Positions 26,999 through 38,099 are shown, counted from the first letter of the stretch. The stretch: DNA of 64,000 nt from Streptomyces sp. HUAS 15-9 (GCF_025642155.1 NZ_CP106798.1:1054001-1118000); one strand, 5' to 3'. Made by a program: numbers and translations. Notes: generated by a model from the sequence alone, not told the origin.

Positions 26999-28174
26999 GT
27001 GAGCGCGATCGTGTGGATCTCCGCCCTGTCCCTCGCCGCCTGGCTGTGGCTGCTGCTCTGCCAGGGCTTCTTCTGGCGTACGGACGTACGGCTGCCGCCG
27101 CGCGGGGATCCGGACGACTGGCCGCCCGTGTGTGTCGTCGTACCGGCCCGGGACGAGGCCGCCGTACTGCCGGCCAGTCTGCCGTCGCTGCTGGCACAGG
27201 AGTATCCGGGGCGGGCGGAGGTCTTCCTGATCGACGACGGCAGTTCGGACGGCACCGGGGAGCTGGCCCGCGCACTGGCCGCGCGTCACGGCGGACTGCC
27301 GCTGACGGTGGACTCCCCCGGCGAGCCGCCCGCGGGCTGGACGGGCAAGCTCTGGGCGGTGCGCCACGGCATCGACCTGGCACGCGCGCGTGGTCCCGAG
27401 TACCTGCTGCTGACGGACGCGGACATCGCCCACGCGCCCGACAGCCTGCGCCAACTGGTGGCGGCGGCGCGCACCGGGAACTTCGACGCCGTGTCGCAGA
27501 TGGCCCGGCTGCGGGTGGAGAGCCCGTGGGAACAGCTCGTGGTGCCCGCCTTCGTCTACTTCTTCGCTCAGCTGTACCCGTTCCGCAGAATCGGCCGAAA
27601 AGGGGCCCGGACAGCGGCCGCGGCGGGCGGCTGTGTGCTCCTGCGCGCGGATACGGCAGAGCGGGCGCGGATCCCCGACGCCATCCGGCACGCCGTCATC
27701 GACGACGTGGCCCTCGCCCGTGCCGTGAAGGGCGCCGGGGGTCACATCTGGCTCGGGCTGGCCGAGCGGGTGGACAGCGTGCGCCCCTACCCGCGGCTGC
27801 ACGACCTATGGCGCATGGTCTCGCGCAGCGCGTACGCACAGCTGCGGCACAACCCGCTGCTGCTGCTCGGTACGGTCGCCGGGCTGGCGCTGGTGTACCT
27901 CGTGCCGCCGGCGGCCGTGGTGGCGGGTGCCGCGGCGGGAAGTACGGCGGCCGCGGTCACCGGCGCGGCCGCGTGGCTGGTGATGACGGCGACGTACGTC
28001 CCGATGCTCCGCTACTACCGCCTGCCGCTGTGGCTCGCTCCCCTGCTGCCCTTCACCGCGTTCCTCTACCTCCTCATGACGGTCGACTCCGCGGTGCAGC
28101 ACTACAGGGGGCGCGGGGCGGCCTGGAAGGGCCGCACGTACGCGCGTCCGGACACCGTGCCGGACGAGGGCTGA
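26999..28174 (+). CDS. hpnB: HpnB-type (hopene-associated) family 2 glycosyltransferase
   Basis: 391 aa from GTG 26999. The N-terminal helix and LLLCQGFFWRTDVRLPP are followed by a GT2 domain (VVPARDEAAVLPASLPSLLA, LIDDGSSDGT, LLTDADIAHAPDSLRQLV). Sequence blocks specific to HpnB are visible: PAGWTGKLWAVRHGI, VPAFVYFFAQLYPFR, TAAAAGGCVLLRAD, VIDDVALARAVKGAGGHIWL and SVRPYPRLHDLWRMVSRSAY. Three C-terminal helices follow. HpnB is found in hopanoid clusters, but no squalene-hopene gene is nearby, so it is an orphan or serves another lipid. Confidence 0.82.
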   Translation: MSAIVWISALSLAAWLWLLLCQGFFWRTDVRLPPRGDPDDWPPVCVVVPARDEAAVLPASLPSLLAQEYPGRAEVFLIDDGSSDGTGELARALAARHGGLPLTVDSPGEPPAGWTGKLWAVRHGIDLARARGPEYLLLTDADIAHAPDSLRQLVAAARTGNFDAVSQMARLRVESPWEQLVVPAFVYFFAQLYPFRRIGRKGARTAAAAGGCVLLRADTAERARIPDAIRHAVIDDVALARAVKGAGGHIWLGLAERVDSVRPYPRLHDLWRMVSRSAYAQLRHNPLLLLGTVAGLALVYLVPPAAVVAGAAAGSTAAAVTGAAAWLVMTATYVPMLRYYRLPLWLAPLLPFTAFLYLLMTVDSAVQHYRGRGAAWKGRTYARPDTVPDEG

Positions 28175-28208
28175 CCCCTCCCCCTTATTGGTTGCGACTG
28201 GGGTCCGT

Positions 28209-29537
28209 CTACTTACGGCCGGGGGTCCAGTTCATGCCCCACCCATAGGCGCGGTCGACGGTGCGCTGCGGGCTCACTCCGCGATCCGGCACCAGGTAGC
28301 GCGCCTCGCGCTGGACGACGAGGTCGGCGCCCGTGTTGGTGATCAGGGCGAGCGCGCACACGGTGGAGGGGACGGTGCACTCGTCGAGGGAGAAGTCGAC
28401 GGGGGCGCCGTGCTGCGGCTGGAGGGTGACCGTCGCGTGCAGGTCCGCGAAGGAGGAGGCGCCTTCGTAGATGGTCACGAAGACGAGGATGCGCCGGAAG
28501 TCGCGGGTGTGGTCGAGGTTGACGGTGAGGTTCTCGCCGCTCGCCACGGCGCCGGTGCGGTCGTCGCCGTCGAGGTGGATGTACGGGGGCCGGTGCAGCG
28601 ATCCGAAGGCGTTGCCCAGGGCCTGTACGACTCCCTTGCGGCCGTCGGCGAGTTCGTAGAGGGCGCACAGGTCGAGGTCGAGGTCACCCTGGGCCGCGCC
28701 CCGCCGGCCGCCCCAGGTGGGGAACTGCTTGCGCATCTGCCAGTTGAGGTTGACACGCATGGTGCCGGACGTGCCGCCCTGCTTGGCCAGCGACACCGAG
28801 GGGGCCGCCTTGGTGAGCGTCACCTTGCTGAGGCGCACGGGCTGGGCGGGCGGTGCCGACGGGGGCGGAGGCAGGTGGACCGGGGGCCCGGAGGGCGGGG
28901 GCAGGTGGGCGGTGGACCCCGGGGGCGGGGGCATCGGGGCGGGCGGCGCCGGCGGGGGCGGCACGGTCACCGGAGGTGCGACGGGCGGGACGGCGGGCGA
29001 TGCCGTGTGCTGCGGCTCGTCCACGGTGATCCCGAAGTCCGTGGCCAGGCCCTCGAGTCCGCTGCTGTAGCCCTGGCCCACGGCCCGGAACTTCCAGCCG
29101 CCCTGGCGGCGGTAGAACTCGCCGAGCACGAAGGCCGTTTCCACCGTGGCACCGGGGCTGTCGAAGCGGGCGACCACACCGCCCCCGCCGCTGTCCTGGA
29201 CCTCGATGTACAGGTCCGGCACCTGCCCGAAGGAGCCGCCGTCCGCCGAGGCCGCGAGGACGACCCGCTCGACGGTGCCCTCCACGCGTGCGAGGTCGAC
29301 GAGGAGGGTGTCGGTGACCCGTCCGCCCGTGTTCCGTTTGCCCTCGTGCCGGACCGCGCCGGAAGGGTGCGCCGGCTGGTTGTAGAAGACGAAGTCGCCG
29401 TCGGAGCGCACCTTTCCCGCCGCGAGGAGCAGCGCCGAGGCATCCGCGTCCGGGACGCCGGGTCCGGAGCGCCAGCCCAATTCGACGCGCAGGGCCTTCG
29501 TCGGCACCGGCGCATTCGACCCTTTAGGCATTGACAT
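28209..29537 (-). CDS. Two-domain TerD-family protein with a proline-rich linker
   Basis: 442 aa from ATG 29537 ([13 protein letters not shown]). The N-terminal TerD domain (~1-170) has [49 protein letters not shown] and [20 protein letters not shown]. Residues ~175-250 are a Pro-rich linker. The second half ([52 protein letters not shown]) is a TerA-like beta-sandwich with acidic calcium-binding positions. Ter proteins take part in stress and membrane-associated responses; no other ter genes are adjacent. Confidence 0.85.
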   Translation of the reverse strand: MSMPKGSNAPVPTKALRVELGWRSGPGVPDADASALLLAAGKVRSDGDFVFYNQPAHPSGAVRHEGKRNTGGRVTDTLLVDLARVEGTVERVVLAASADGGSFGQVPDLYIEVQDSGGGGVVARFDSPGATVETAFVLGEFYRRQGGWKFRAVGQGYSSGLEGLATDFGITVDEPQHTASPAVPPVAPPVTVPPPPAPPAPMPPPPGSTAHLPPPSGPPVHLPPPPSAPPAQPVRLSKVTLTKAAPSVSLAKQGGTSGTMRVNLNWQMRKQFPTWGGRRGAAQGDLDLDLCALYELADGRKGVVQALGNAFGSLHRPPYIHLDGDDRTGAVASGENLTVNLDHTRDFRRILVFVTIYEGASSFADLHATVTLQPQHGAPVDFSLDECTVPSTVCALALITNTGADLVVQREARYLVPDRGVSPQRTVDRAYGWGMNWTPGRK

Positions 29538-29832
29538 GTACGCCCCCATCTCGTGTGTCACCCCGCCGGACCGCACCCCGGCCGTGGGTTTCCATCCCTA
29601 CCCGCCCAACCTATTCCCGAGGGGCGCCGTACTCCCATGGACGGGACAGGAAGATCGCTGGCCAACCCCCGGTAACCCGCCGGGAGCTCGGCCTTTACAC
29701 GATCAGAACACTGATCGCCGCCCCTTTTTGCCAAGTTCGCTCGGATTAGGGATCCCGCGTCACTGCCGACACGGAAAACAACCCTCTTATCGGTCTCCCC
29801 AACCAGCACATCGTGGGCTTAACTTATGTGCC

Positions 29833-30297
29833 ATGACCTCCCCCCGCTCCACTTATGGTGGCGGCTACTACTCCGCCTCCTTCCCGGACACCCCGATCTA
29901 CGACTCGCTCGTGGCCGAGCGGGGCACCCCGCAGATCGCCCCGATCCGGGTCCCCGCCGCCTACGACATGGGTGGCAACCTGCCGGCGATGGGCGGCCAC
30001 CTGCCCGCGCTGCCCTCGGCACTGCCCGCGCTCCCGGCGGGTCCGTCGCACCACGTTCCCTCCTACGGCTACCCGCAGATGCCGCAGCCCGCTCCGCTGC
30101 AGCAGGCGCCCGCGTCCTACATCCCGCAGCAGGCCACCGCGCCCCGCGGCTATCCCGGCCAGCAGATGCCGCAGATGCAGCCGCCCCGGCCCATGGCGGC
30201 GGGCACCGGCTACGAGGCGATGCGTCCCGCGGCTCCGCGGCCCGCGCCGGCTCCGTACCAGGACCCGTACAACCAGCAGCAGTACCGCGGCTACTGA
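29833..30297 (+). CDS. Pro/Gln/Met-rich conserved Streptomyces hypothetical protein
   Basis: 154 aa from ATG 29833. After a short conserved head (MTSPRSTYGGGYYSASFPDT, PIYDSLVAERGTPQIAPIRV) the protein is low complexity, with Pro, Gln, Met, Ala and Tyr in short repeats and a terminal YNQQQYRGY. No catalytic domain or membrane segment. Proteins with this head occur widely in streptomycetes as uncharacterised families. The 295-bp upstream gap (29538-29832) shows no gene. Confidence 0.7.
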   Translation: MTSPRSTYGGGYYSASFPDTPIYDSLVAERGTPQIAPIRVPAAYDMGGNLPAMGGHLPALPSALPALPAGPSHHVPSYGYPQMPQPAPLQQAPASYIPQQATAPRGYPGQQMPQMQPPRPMAAGTGYEAMRPAAPRPAPAPYQDPYNQQQYRGY

Positions 30298-30339
30298 CCC
30301 GTCTCCCCGGCTGTCGGTGCTGCCTGGCACCATGGCTTC

Positions 30340-31164
30340 ATGGGGAACGCCGTACTGCAGTCGATTCACGTCCACCCGGTCAAGGCATTCCGGGGCATCT
30401 CACTGCGGCAGGCCGTGGTGGAGCCCTGGGGGCTGTCCGGGGACCGGCGCTGGGCTCTGATCGACGACGGGGGAAAGGTCGTCACACAGCGCGAGCAGCC
30501 GCGCCTGGCGCTGGCTGCCGCCGAGCTCGTGCCCGGCGGCGGGGTTCGCTTGTCCGCGCCGGGACAAGAGCCCATGACGGTGTCCGTTCCGGAACAGTCG
30601 GGCACGGTACCTGTGAACATCTTCGGCACCAAGGTGGAGGCGGTCCTGGCGGAGGACGCCGCCGGCGCCTGGTGCGCCGACTTCCTCGAGGCCGACGTCC
30701 GTCTCGTCCATCTGGACGACCCGGCCACCCGCCGCCCGATCGACCCGGACTACGCGCTGCCGGGTGAGACCGTCAGCTTCGCGGACGGCTACCCGCTGCT
30801 GGTCACCACCGTCGCCTCCCTCGACGCCCTGAACTCCCTGATAGCGCAGGGCGATCACGCCGACGAGGGCCCGCTGCCGATGAACCGCTTCCGGCCGAGC
30901 GTGGTCGTGGCGGGCACCGAGGCCTGGGCCGAGGACGACTGGTCGCGCCTCGCCGTCGGCGAAGTGGAGTTCCGCGTGACCAAGACGTGCGGGCGGTGCG
31001 TCGTGACCACGACCGACCAGGACACCGCGGAGCGCGGCCGGGAGCCCCTGCGCACCCTGGCACGGCACCGCCGCTTCGGCACCAGCCTCGTCTTCGGCCA
31101 GAACCTGGTGCCCACGACGCCCGGCACGATACGGGTCGGTGACCCGGTGCGGATCCTCGGCTAG
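30340..31164 (+). CDS. MOSC-domain protein (mARC/YcbX-like)
   Basis: 274 aa. An N-terminal MOSC beta-barrel (IHVHPVKAFRGISLRQAVVE, PWGLSGDRRWALIDD, VTQREQPRLALAAAEL) leads into the MOSC domain with FRPSVVVAGTEAWAEDDWSR and the conserved cysteine loop VTKTCGRCVVTTTDQDTAE, then FGQNLVP. The cysteine is expected to ligate molybdenum cofactor, as in amidoxime-reducing mARC and YcbX enzymes. Likely a cytosolic N-hydroxylated-compound reductase or Moco-dependent sulfur-transfer protein; the electron donor is unknown. Confidence 0.85.
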   Translation: MGNAVLQSIHVHPVKAFRGISLRQAVVEPWGLSGDRRWALIDDGGKVVTQREQPRLALAAAELVPGGGVRLSAPGQEPMTVSVPEQSGTVPVNIFGTKVEAVLAEDAAGAWCADFLEADVRLVHLDDPATRRPIDPDYALPGETVSFADGYPLLVTTVASLDALNSLIAQGDHADEGPLPMNRFRPSVVVAGTEAWAEDDWSRLAVGEVEFRVTKTCGRCVVTTTDQDTAERGREPLRTLARHRRFGTSLVFGQNLVPTTPGTIRVGDPVRILG

Positions 31165-31403
31165 CGGGTGCGGATCCTCGACCAGGGCTCGAGGAACTCG
31201 ACCGGCACTCCAGGTGGGCGCTGTGTTCTGGAGGAGGGGAACCGGACGCCGGGCCCCGGTCGTTGAGGTGTGGTGAGAAGTACGCAAGAGGTTCCGGTCG
31301 GAGGGTCAGAGAGTCAGAGGTGATTTCGCTCTCTCTTCGGCGGGCCCGCGGGTGAACGGCTCCGCCAGGGGTTATCACGGAGCGGGAAGGGGGGTGGGGG
31401 GCT

Positions 31404-32009
31404 GTGCGAGCAATCAGCGGTCTGTGGCGCTGGCGGCGCAATCCGCTGCGCCGCACGAGCGATCTGGCCGAGGCCTGGGTGGCTCTCCTGGCCCTGCTGC
31501 TCATCGTGGTGGCCGCACCCGTGATCGGTTCGCTCGTCGGGGCCGTGGCACAGGACGCCCTGCAGCAGTCCGTCGTCGACCAGCACCACTCCCGTCATCC
31601 GGTCACCGCCACCGTGGTGCGCAAGCTGGACAGCGCCCGCCTGGAGCCCGACCCCGACTCGACCTCGGCGCACGACAGCCGCAGCCGTGTCCTCGCCGAC
31701 TGGACCGCGCCGGACGGCACCCGGAACCACGGCCCGGTGATGTCGGACCTCAAGTCCCCGCACAAGGGCGACCACTTCAGACTCTGGACGGACTCGCACG
31801 GCCGCATAGTTGCCCGCCCATTGGACTCCGCGACGGCGACGACGCACGCCGTGCTCGCCGGGTTCGGCGCGGCGCTCCTGACCGCGGGGGTGGTCGAGAG
31901 CGGCAGACGGCTGATCGTGTGGCGCATGGTCCGCCGGAGGTACGCGCGTTGGGACCAGGCCTGGGACCGGGCGGGCCCGGACTGGGGCAGGACCGGCACG
32001 GGCAGCTGA
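31404..32009 (+). CDS. Rv1733c-like two-helix membrane protein
   Basis: 201 aa, GTG start. MRAISGLWRWRRNPLRRTSD precedes a strong membrane helix (AWVALLALLLIVVAAPVIGS). An extracytoplasmic domain follows (HSRHPVTATVVRKL, GDHFRLWTDSHGRIVARPLD), then a second helix (TTHAVLAGFGAALLTAGVV) and a basic Arg/Trp-rich tail. This layout matches the Rv1733c family of actinobacterial membrane proteins, which has no known biochemical function. The 239 bp before it shows no gene. Confidence 0.75.
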   Translation: MRAISGLWRWRRNPLRRTSDLAEAWVALLALLLIVVAAPVIGSLVGAVAQDALQQSVVDQHHSRHPVTATVVRKLDSARLEPDPDSTSAHDSRSRVLADWTAPDGTRNHGPVMSDLKSPHKGDHFRLWTDSHGRIVARPLDSATATTHAVLAGFGAALLTAGVVESGRRLIVWRMVRRRYARWDQAWDRAGPDWGRTGTGS

Positions 32010-32165
32010 CCGCGTTCCGTCTCTGGTCAACCCACTGCCTGCGCGCACGCTACGGTGGACCGCCGAACCATTCGGCATCGACCCGCGCGCGAGGGAGTCG
32101 TAGGGGCCGCATGCCCCGAAGGCGAACGAGCCATCAGCACGACGAGGTGGGGGCACAGCAACGCC

Positions 32166-34604
32166 ATGGCACAGGGCACGGTCCAGGTGACGCACACCGG
32201 CACATCGCGGTGGCGGCGCCGCACGGGTGAGTACTCTTCGCTCGCCGCCGCCCTGGAGGCCGCGGCCGACGGGGACGTCCTCACCGTCGCCCCTGGTACC
32301 TACCGGGAGAATCTCGTCGTCGAACGGGCAGTGACGCTACGCGGGCCCGAGGGCTCGCCCGGTTCGGTGCGCATCGCGCCCACGGACGGGGTGCCGCTGA
32401 CCCTGCGCGCCTCGGCCGTGGTGCAGGACCTGCACGTGGAGGGGCAGGACGCGGCCGCGCCCGCGCTGCTGGTCGAGGAGGGCACACCGGAGCTGCTGGA
32501 CGTGCGGGTCGTCACCCGGTCCGCCGCGGGGATCGAGGTCCGCGGCGGCGCCCGGCCCACCGTGCGGCGCTGCACCGTCGACAACCCCGCCGGTATCGGC
32601 ATCGCCGTACTCGACGGTGGCGGTGGGGTGTTCGAGGACTGCGAGGTGGTCGCGGCCGGCCAGTCCGGCGTCGCGGTACGCGGCGGTGCGCACCCCCGGC
32701 TGAACCGCTGCCGGGTGCACCACGCCTCCGGCGCGGGACTCATGATCACGGGCGAGAACTCCGCGCTGGAAGCGGTCGGTTGCGAGGTCTACGAGATCCG
32801 GGGCTCCGGAGCCCAGGTGACCTCGCGGGCCACCGCACACCTCACCGACTGCGATGTGCACCGCACCACCGCCGACGGCGTCACGCTCGACACGGAGGCC
32901 GTGCTCACCCTGGCCGACTGCCGTATCCACGACATCCCGGAGAACGCGGTCGACCTGCGGTCCCGCTCGGTGCTGACGCTGACCCGGACGACCGTGCGTC
33001 AGTTCGGGCGCAACGGCCTGTCGGTGTGGGACCCGGGCACACGCGTGGACGCCAACCAGTGCGAGATCTTCGACAGCACGGGCGACTATCCCGCGGTGTG
33101 GGTGAGCGACGGCGCCACCGCGGTGCTCGACTCCTGCCGGGTGCACGACGTGCCGGACGCGCTGTTCGTCCTGGACCGCGGCTCCCGCGCGGACGTCGTC
33201 GACAGCGATCTGTCCCAGGTCCGCAACACGGCCGTGTCGGTGAGCGACGGCGCGACCGCGCAGCTGGACGACTGCCGGATCCGGGACGCGGCCACCGGCG
33301 CGTGGTTCCGGGACCACGGCAGCGGCGGCACCCTCAACAACTGCACCCTGGACGGCACCCAGACCGGTGTGATCGTCACCAAGGGCGCCGACCCCACCAT
33401 CGAGCGCTGCACGGTCGACTCTCCGGCGGAGGCGGGCTTCTATGTATCGGCCGGGGGCCGGGGCAGCTTCACCGGCTGCCGGGTGACGGGCAGCACCGGG
33501 TACGGCTTCCATGTGATAGACGGATGCCGTACGACGCTGAAGAAGTGCCGCACGGAGCGGTGCGCGCGCGGCGGCTACGAGTTCGCCGACGCGGGTCCGG
33601 ACGCGGCATCCGGCACGGGTCCGGTCGTGGAGGACTGCACCAGCGACGAGAGCGGGGCCGGCATCGGGCGCCCGGCCGCGGAGACTGCGGTGCAGACGGC
33701 GGACCAGTCCTCCGGTCTGCTGGGCGCGATCCCCGGGCAGCGCACGACCGAACAAAAGCCGCATATCACCGCCGCGGAGCCGAAGGAGCCGTCGCGGACG
33801 TCGAAGGCCGTGCTCGGTGAACTCGACGCGCTGGTCGGCCTGGAGAGCGTCAAGCGCGAGGTCCGCGCCCTCACCGACATGATCGAGGTCGGCCGGCGCC
33901 GCCAACAGGCAGGCCTCAAGGCGGCCTCGGTCAAGCGCCACCTGGTCTTCACCGGTTCCCCCGGCACCGGAAAGACCACGGTGGCCCGGCTCTACGGCGA
34001 GATCCTCGCCTCCCTCGGCGTCCTGGACAAGGGCCATCTCGTCGAGGTCTCCCGCGTCGACCTGGTCGGCGAGCACATCGGTTCCACGGCGATCCGCACC
34101 CAGGAGGCCTTCGAACGGGCGCGCGGCGGTGTGCTGTTCATCGACGAGGCGTATGCGCTCTCGCCCGAGGACGCCGGCCGTGACTTCGGCAAGGAGGCCA
34201 TCGACACGCTGGTGAAGCTGATGGAGGACCATCGGGACGCGGTGGTGGTCATCGTCGCGGGCTACACGGCCGAGATGGAGCGGTTCCTGTCCATCAACCC
34301 CGGTGTGGCGTCCCGCTTCTCCCGGACCATCACCTTCACCGACTACGGCCCCGATGAACTGCTGCGCATCGTGGAGCAGCAGGCCGAGGAGCACGAGTAC
34401 CGGCTGGCGCCGGGCTCGCCGGAGGCCTTGCTGAAGTACTTCACGGAGATTCCGAAGGGCCCCGCCTTCGGCAACGGCCGCACGGCCCGCCAGACGTTCG
34501 AGGCGATGGTGGAACGACACGCGAGCCGGGTCGCCCAGGTCGACGAGCCGACCACCGACGATCTGACCCTGCTCTACGCCGAGGATCTGCCCGAGCTGCC
34601 CTGA
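32166..34604 (+). CDS. Parallel beta-helix fused to a CbxX/EccA-type AAA+ ATPase
   Basis: 812 aa from ATG 32166 ([16 protein letters not shown]). Residues ~15-510 are a right-handed parallel beta-helix made of ~23-residue NosD/pectate-lyase-like rungs (for example [40 protein letters not shown]). A linker follows, then a CbxX/CfxQ AAA+ domain from ~550: [20 protein letters not shown], Walker [21 protein letters not shown], Walker [11 protein letters not shown], sensor [16 protein letters not shown] and arginine-finger region [12 protein letters not shown]. EccA ATPases of type VII secretion use the same AAA fold, but no ecc genes are adjacent. The beta-helix probably recognises an extended surface that the ATPase remodels. 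The 3' end overlaps the convergent gene by 31 bp. Confidence 0.87.
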   Translation: MAQGTVQVTHTGTSRWRRRTGEYSSLAAALEAAADGDVLTVAPGTYRENLVVERAVTLRGPEGSPGSVRIAPTDGVPLTLRASAVVQDLHVEGQDAAAPALLVEEGTPELLDVRVVTRSAAGIEVRGGARPTVRRCTVDNPAGIGIAVLDGGGGVFEDCEVVAAGQSGVAVRGGAHPRLNRCRVHHASGAGLMITGENSALEAVGCEVYEIRGSGAQVTSRATAHLTDCDVHRTTADGVTLDTEAVLTLADCRIHDIPENAVDLRSRSVLTLTRTTVRQFGRNGLSVWDPGTRVDANQCEIFDSTGDYPAVWVSDGATAVLDSCRVHDVPDALFVLDRGSRADVVDSDLSQVRNTAVSVSDGATAQLDDCRIRDAATGAWFRDHGSGGTLNNCTLDGTQTGVIVTKGADPTIERCTVDSPAEAGFYVSAGGRGSFTGCRVTGSTGYGFHVIDGCRTTLKKCRTERCARGGYEFADAGPDAASGTGPVVEDCTSDESGAGIGRPAAETAVQTADQSSGLLGAIPGQRTTEQKPHITAAEPKEPSRTSKAVLGELDALVGLESVKREVRALTDMIEVGRRRQQAGLKAASVKRHLVFTGSPGTGKTTVARLYGEILASLGVLDKGHLVEVSRVDLVGEHIGSTAIRTQEAFERARGGVLFIDEAYALSPEDAGRDFGKEAIDTLVKLMEDHRDAVVVIVAGYTAEMERFLSINPGVASRFSRTITFTDYGPDELLRIVEQQAEEHEYRLAPGSPEALLKYFTEIPKGPAFGNGRTARQTFEAMVERHASRVAQVDEPTTDDLTLLYAEDLPELP

Positions 34605-37051
34605 GAGCCGGCCTCCCCGTCCGGGTCCGGCCCGGCGGGCGGCTTGCCCCGATGGCGCGGGCCCGGCACATCCGGCCGCAGCCCTGCCAGCAGCCGGGCC
34701 CGTTCCTCGGCGAAGGCCGGGTCCGCCTGGTAGTCGGAGTGGCCGAGGATGGGGGCGGGCAGAGGGTGCAGGGCGGTGCGGCCGTAGGCGAGCGGGTCGT
34801 GCAGGGGCTCACGGTCCACCTCGGGCCCGCAGTCGCCGGGCAGGCGGACGGGACCGCCGATGGGGTCGGTGAGGCGGTAGAGATTGCGCCAGCAGGCGAC
34901 CTCACGGTGCAGGGAGCTCAGCGCGGGCGGCCCGAAGTGGGCCGGGAACCAGCGGCCGTACAGGCGCTCCAGCGGCGAGCCGTACGTCAGCAGCGCGACC
35001 TTCTTGCGCACGGACGGCGCGAGCTGCCAGGCCGCGGCGGCTGCGAGCACGCTGCCCTGGGAGTGCCCGGAGATGACCACGCGGCCGCCGGTGCGCCGGG
35101 TCCAGGTCGCCATCCGCCAGGTCAGGTCCGGCACCGCGCGCTCGGCGTAGCAGGGCGGCGCGAAGGGATGGGCGGCGCGCGGCCAGAAGGTGCCGACGTC
35201 CCAGAGGATGCCGATGGTGCGGCGGGCCGAGGCGTCCTTGTAGGCGCGGCGGCCCCAGGTGACGAACACTATGAAGCCGAGTCCGACCAGCCAGGAGCCC
35301 AGCGCCTGCGAGGTCTCGGCCGCGCCCTGGACGACGGCATGGGCGCGCCGGGCCGCCTCGCCCGGGGTGCGCTCGCTGACCTGGGCGCCCACCAGCGCTC
35401 CGGCGCCCAGCAGGAACGTGGCCGCGGAGACGACGGCGACCACGAGGGGCGCCCGGTCGGTGAGGCCGGCCATCGCCCGGGTGCGGGCGATACGGCGGGT
35501 ACGTGCCGTGTCCTCGGGCTCTGGCCGGTGACCGCGTTCCACCGTGCGCCGCTCGGCACGGCAGCGCCGCCAGGTGCGCCAGGTCAGCACTCCGGCGAGG
35601 GCCAGCACGGCCAGCAGCAGGGGTGGGATCACCGAGGCCTGCCAGGTCAGCAGCACGGGCGGTCCGGTGATGGAGCCGCCGGTGCCGTCCAGCCAGTCGG
35701 CCACACGCTGTGCGACACCCCCCGACATCACCCCGCCCAGCGCGCAGGCGAGCAGCGCGACCGCCGGTCCGCCGAGGCCGCGCATGGCGGCACGCGGGTC
35801 GGGATGCCGACGGTGCAGGTCGTGGGCGACCACGCCGAGGGCAATGACCAGCACGCCCTGTACCAGGGCGATGCCGCCGAAGGCCGTGTCGCCGGGCAGC
35901 CGCCCGGCCGAGTGCCACCCCGGCCGCGGCCAGCCCGCGTACAGCAGGGTGAGGGCGAGCAGGGCCAGGGCGCCGAGCGGCAGGCGTCGTACGAGGTGCT
36001 CGTCGAGTTCCTGGTCGAGGCGGTTCTCGCTGCGGCCCCGGCGGCAGACCACCCCCACCACGACGGCCGCCCACAGGGCCGTCGCCGCGGCCAGGAGCGG
36101 GCCCAGGATCTCCGGTGCCGCAGGTCCGCCCGCCCGGCGGTCGAAGCCGAGCACCGGTGTCATGACCGCCGCGGCGACCGTCAGCAGTCCCGCCGCGGTG
36201 TGGGCGGCGCGCAGCCGGGCCACCGGGCGGCGGCCGTACCAGAAGCCGGGGCGGCCCAGCGAGGTGCGGTCGTCGTGGTCGTCGGGTCCGGGATCGCGGG
36301 TCATCGGCTTCTCGGACTCGTACGCGGCCCAGGTGCGGTGCGCGAGGTACCAGAGCAGGCCGGTGAGCGCGGTCGGGACCAGCGCCGCCACGGCGAGCCG
36401 CTGTCCGGGGCGGCTCCACCAGCCGTCGCCGGAGACGGCGGGCGAGAGGAAGCCCAGCCAGGAATGGTGCCGGACGCAGGCACCGGTGCCCGCGCACTGC
36501 CAGGCGGCGAGGTCGAGTGCCACCTCGCAGGCGGCCGCCACCAGCAGCACCGTCAGGGTGAGTCCCGCGAGCCGCACCAGCAGGCCGTACAGCCGCACCG
36601 CCCGTTTCCGGCCGCGTGCGGCGGGGCGCATCCAGTGGGCGAGGTTGACGACCATGAAGGGCAGCAGCAGCAACCACAGGGCGCGGGCTCCGTTGCCGGA
36701 GGTGAGGTTGCACCAGACGTACGCCTCGGGCACGGGCCCGTCCCGGTGATCGTCCGGGACGGACTCCGCGTCGACATCGTCGGCGCGCCGGAAGACGGCA
36801 GCGGTGTCGTCACCGGTGATCCGTACCGTGCGCGGGTCGCCGAGCATCTCCTCGGGTGTGGTGCCACCGACTCCGTGGACGAGGAGTTCCAGGTCGGTCC
36901 GCGGTCCCCCGGGCCGTACGGCGAGGCCGTCCGGTCCGTCCGTCGCTGTACGTTCCTGCGCACGTTCCACTGTTCTCGCACTTCCCCCGTGACCCGCCGT
37001 CGGCTGTGTCCGTGCGGCCTTCAGGATCTCCGTTTCGGGTGCGATGTACAC
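34574..37051 (-). CDS. Large multi-TM membrane protein with an alpha/beta-hydrolase (lipase-like) tail
   Basis: 825 aa, GTG start at 37051. Residues ~55-70 read [17 protein letters not shown], a lipase-like HG motif. Eight or more hydrophobic segments occupy the middle, for example [36 protein letters not shown] and [20 protein letters not shown]. Near the C-terminus [20 protein letters not shown] carries the GHSQG nucleophile elbow. A serine-hydrolase function is plausible, with N-terminal HG and C-terminal elbow in one fold interrupted by membrane segments. Substrate unknown. Convergent with the beta-helix/AAA+ gene. Confidence 0.7.
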   Translation of the reverse strand: MYIAPETEILKAARTQPTAGHGGSARTVERAQERTATDGPDGLAVRPGGPRTDLELLVHGVGGTTPEEMLGDPRTVRITGDDTAAVFRRADDVDAESVPDDHRDGPVPEAYVWCNLTSGNGARALWLLLLPFMVVNLAHWMRPAARGRKRAVRLYGLLVRLAGLTLTVLLVAAACEVALDLAAWQCAGTGACVRHHSWLGFLSPAVSGDGWWSRPGQRLAVAALVPTALTGLLWYLAHRTWAAYESEKPMTRDPGPDDHDDRTSLGRPGFWYGRRPVARLRAAHTAAGLLTVAAAVMTPVLGFDRRAGGPAAPEILGPLLAAATALWAAVVVGVVCRRGRSENRLDQELDEHLVRRLPLGALALLALTLLYAGWPRPGWHSAGRLPGDTAFGGIALVQGVLVIALGVVAHDLHRRHPDPRAAMRGLGGPAVALLACALGGVMSGGVAQRVADWLDGTGGSITGPPVLLTWQASVIPPLLLAVLALAGVLTWRTWRRCRAERRTVERGHRPEPEDTARTRRIARTRAMAGLTDRAPLVVAVVSAATFLLGAGALVGAQVSERTPGEAARRAHAVVQGAAETSQALGSWLVGLGFIVFVTWGRRAYKDASARRTIGILWDVGTFWPRAAHPFAPPCYAERAVPDLTWRMATWTRRTGGRVVISGHSQGSVLAAAAAWQLAPSVRKKVALLTYGSPLERLYGRWFPAHFGPPALSSLHREVACWRNLYRLTDPIGGPVRLPGDCGPEVDREPLHDPLAYGRTALHPLPAPILGHSDYQADPAFAEERARLLAGLRPDVPGPRHRGKPPAGPDPDGEAGSQGSSGRSSA

Positions 37052-37265
37052 CTCTCGTCACGGAATCTCCCCGGTCCGAGTGACATCCGCCGGGACAGGT
37101 GGTGACCGAATGGCATGTGCGCGTCGGTACGGGGAGTGGCGCAACCTGCACCCTCCCGTGAAAAGATGAGACGCCCGCACACCGGAGAGGGGCGGAACGT
37201 CCTGGTAGGGGCAGGTGTGCAGGGCGTGTCGGACGGCTTGTCGAGACGAGAGGACCGGAGCGTAC

Positions 37266-38099
37266 GTGAGTGAGAATCAGAACCTCCTCGCGGAGCAGCG
37301 GCGCGCCCTGATCCTGGACGAGGTCCGGCGGCGCGGCGGCGTACGGGTGAACGAACTGACCCGCAAGCTCGGCGTGTCGGACATGACCGTGCGCCGCGAC
37401 CTCGACGCGCTGGCCCGCCAGGGGGTGCTGGAGAAGGTGCACGGCGGTGCCGTGCCGGTGGTCGAGGCGAGCACCCACGAGCCGGGCTTCGAGGCCAAGT
37501 CGGGTCTGGAGCTCAGCGCCAAGGAAGACATCGCGCGGACCGCGGCCCAGCTGGTCACCCCGGGCACGGCGATCGCCATGTCGGGCGGTACGACGACCTA
37601 CGCGCTCGCTCATCATCTCGTCGAGGTGCCCGATCTGACCGTGGTGACGAACTCGGTGCGGGTCGCGGACGTCTTCCACGCGGCGCAGCGCACCTCGGGG
37701 CCCCGGCAGGGCGCGGCCACGGTCGTGCTGACCGGTGGGGTGCGCACCCCGTCGGACTCGCTCGTGGGGCCGGTGGCCGACCAGGCGATCGCGGCGCTCC
37801 ACTTCGATCTGCTGTTCCTCGGTGTACACGGGATATCGGTGGAGGCCGGCCTGTCGACGCCGAACCTCGCGGAGGCGGAGACCAACCGGCGGCTGGTGCA
37901 GTCGGCGCGGCGGGTCGTGGTGGTCGCCGACCACACCAAGTGGGGCACGGTGGGCCTGAGTTCGTTCGCGGCGCTGGAGCAGGTCGACACCCTGGTCACG
38001 GACGCGGGCCTGCCGGCCGAGGCGCGGGCGGAGATCTCCGAGCATCTGCGGCGGCTGGTGGTGGCGGGCGAGACCGACGACGAGGATGCAGACTTCTGA
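37266..38099 (+). CDS. DeoR/GlpR-family transcriptional regulator
   Basis: 277 aa from GTG 37266 (VSENQNLLAEQRRALI), with GGAG upstream. HTH VRVNELTRKLGVSDMTVRRD, then VLEKVHGGAVPVVEAS, the effector-domain lines AIAMSGGTTTYALAHHLVE, VVTNSVRVADVF, LTGGVRTPSDSLVG, DLLFLGVHGISVEAGLSTPN and VVVVADHTKWG. It is intact. No sugar-metabolism gene is adjacent, so its regulon is elsewhere. Confidence 0.87.
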   Translation: MSENQNLLAEQRRALILDEVRRRGGVRVNELTRKLGVSDMTVRRDLDALARQGVLEKVHGGAVPVVEASTHEPGFEAKSGLELSAKEDIARTAAQLVTPGTAIAMSGGTTTYALAHHLVEVPDLTVVTNSVRVADVFHAAQRTSGPRQGAATVVLTGGVRTPSDSLVGPVADQAIAALHFDLLFLGVHGISVEAGLSTPNLAEAETNRRLVQSARRVVVVADHTKWGTVGLSSFAALEQVDTLVTDAGLPAEARAEISEHLRRLVVAGETDDEDADF

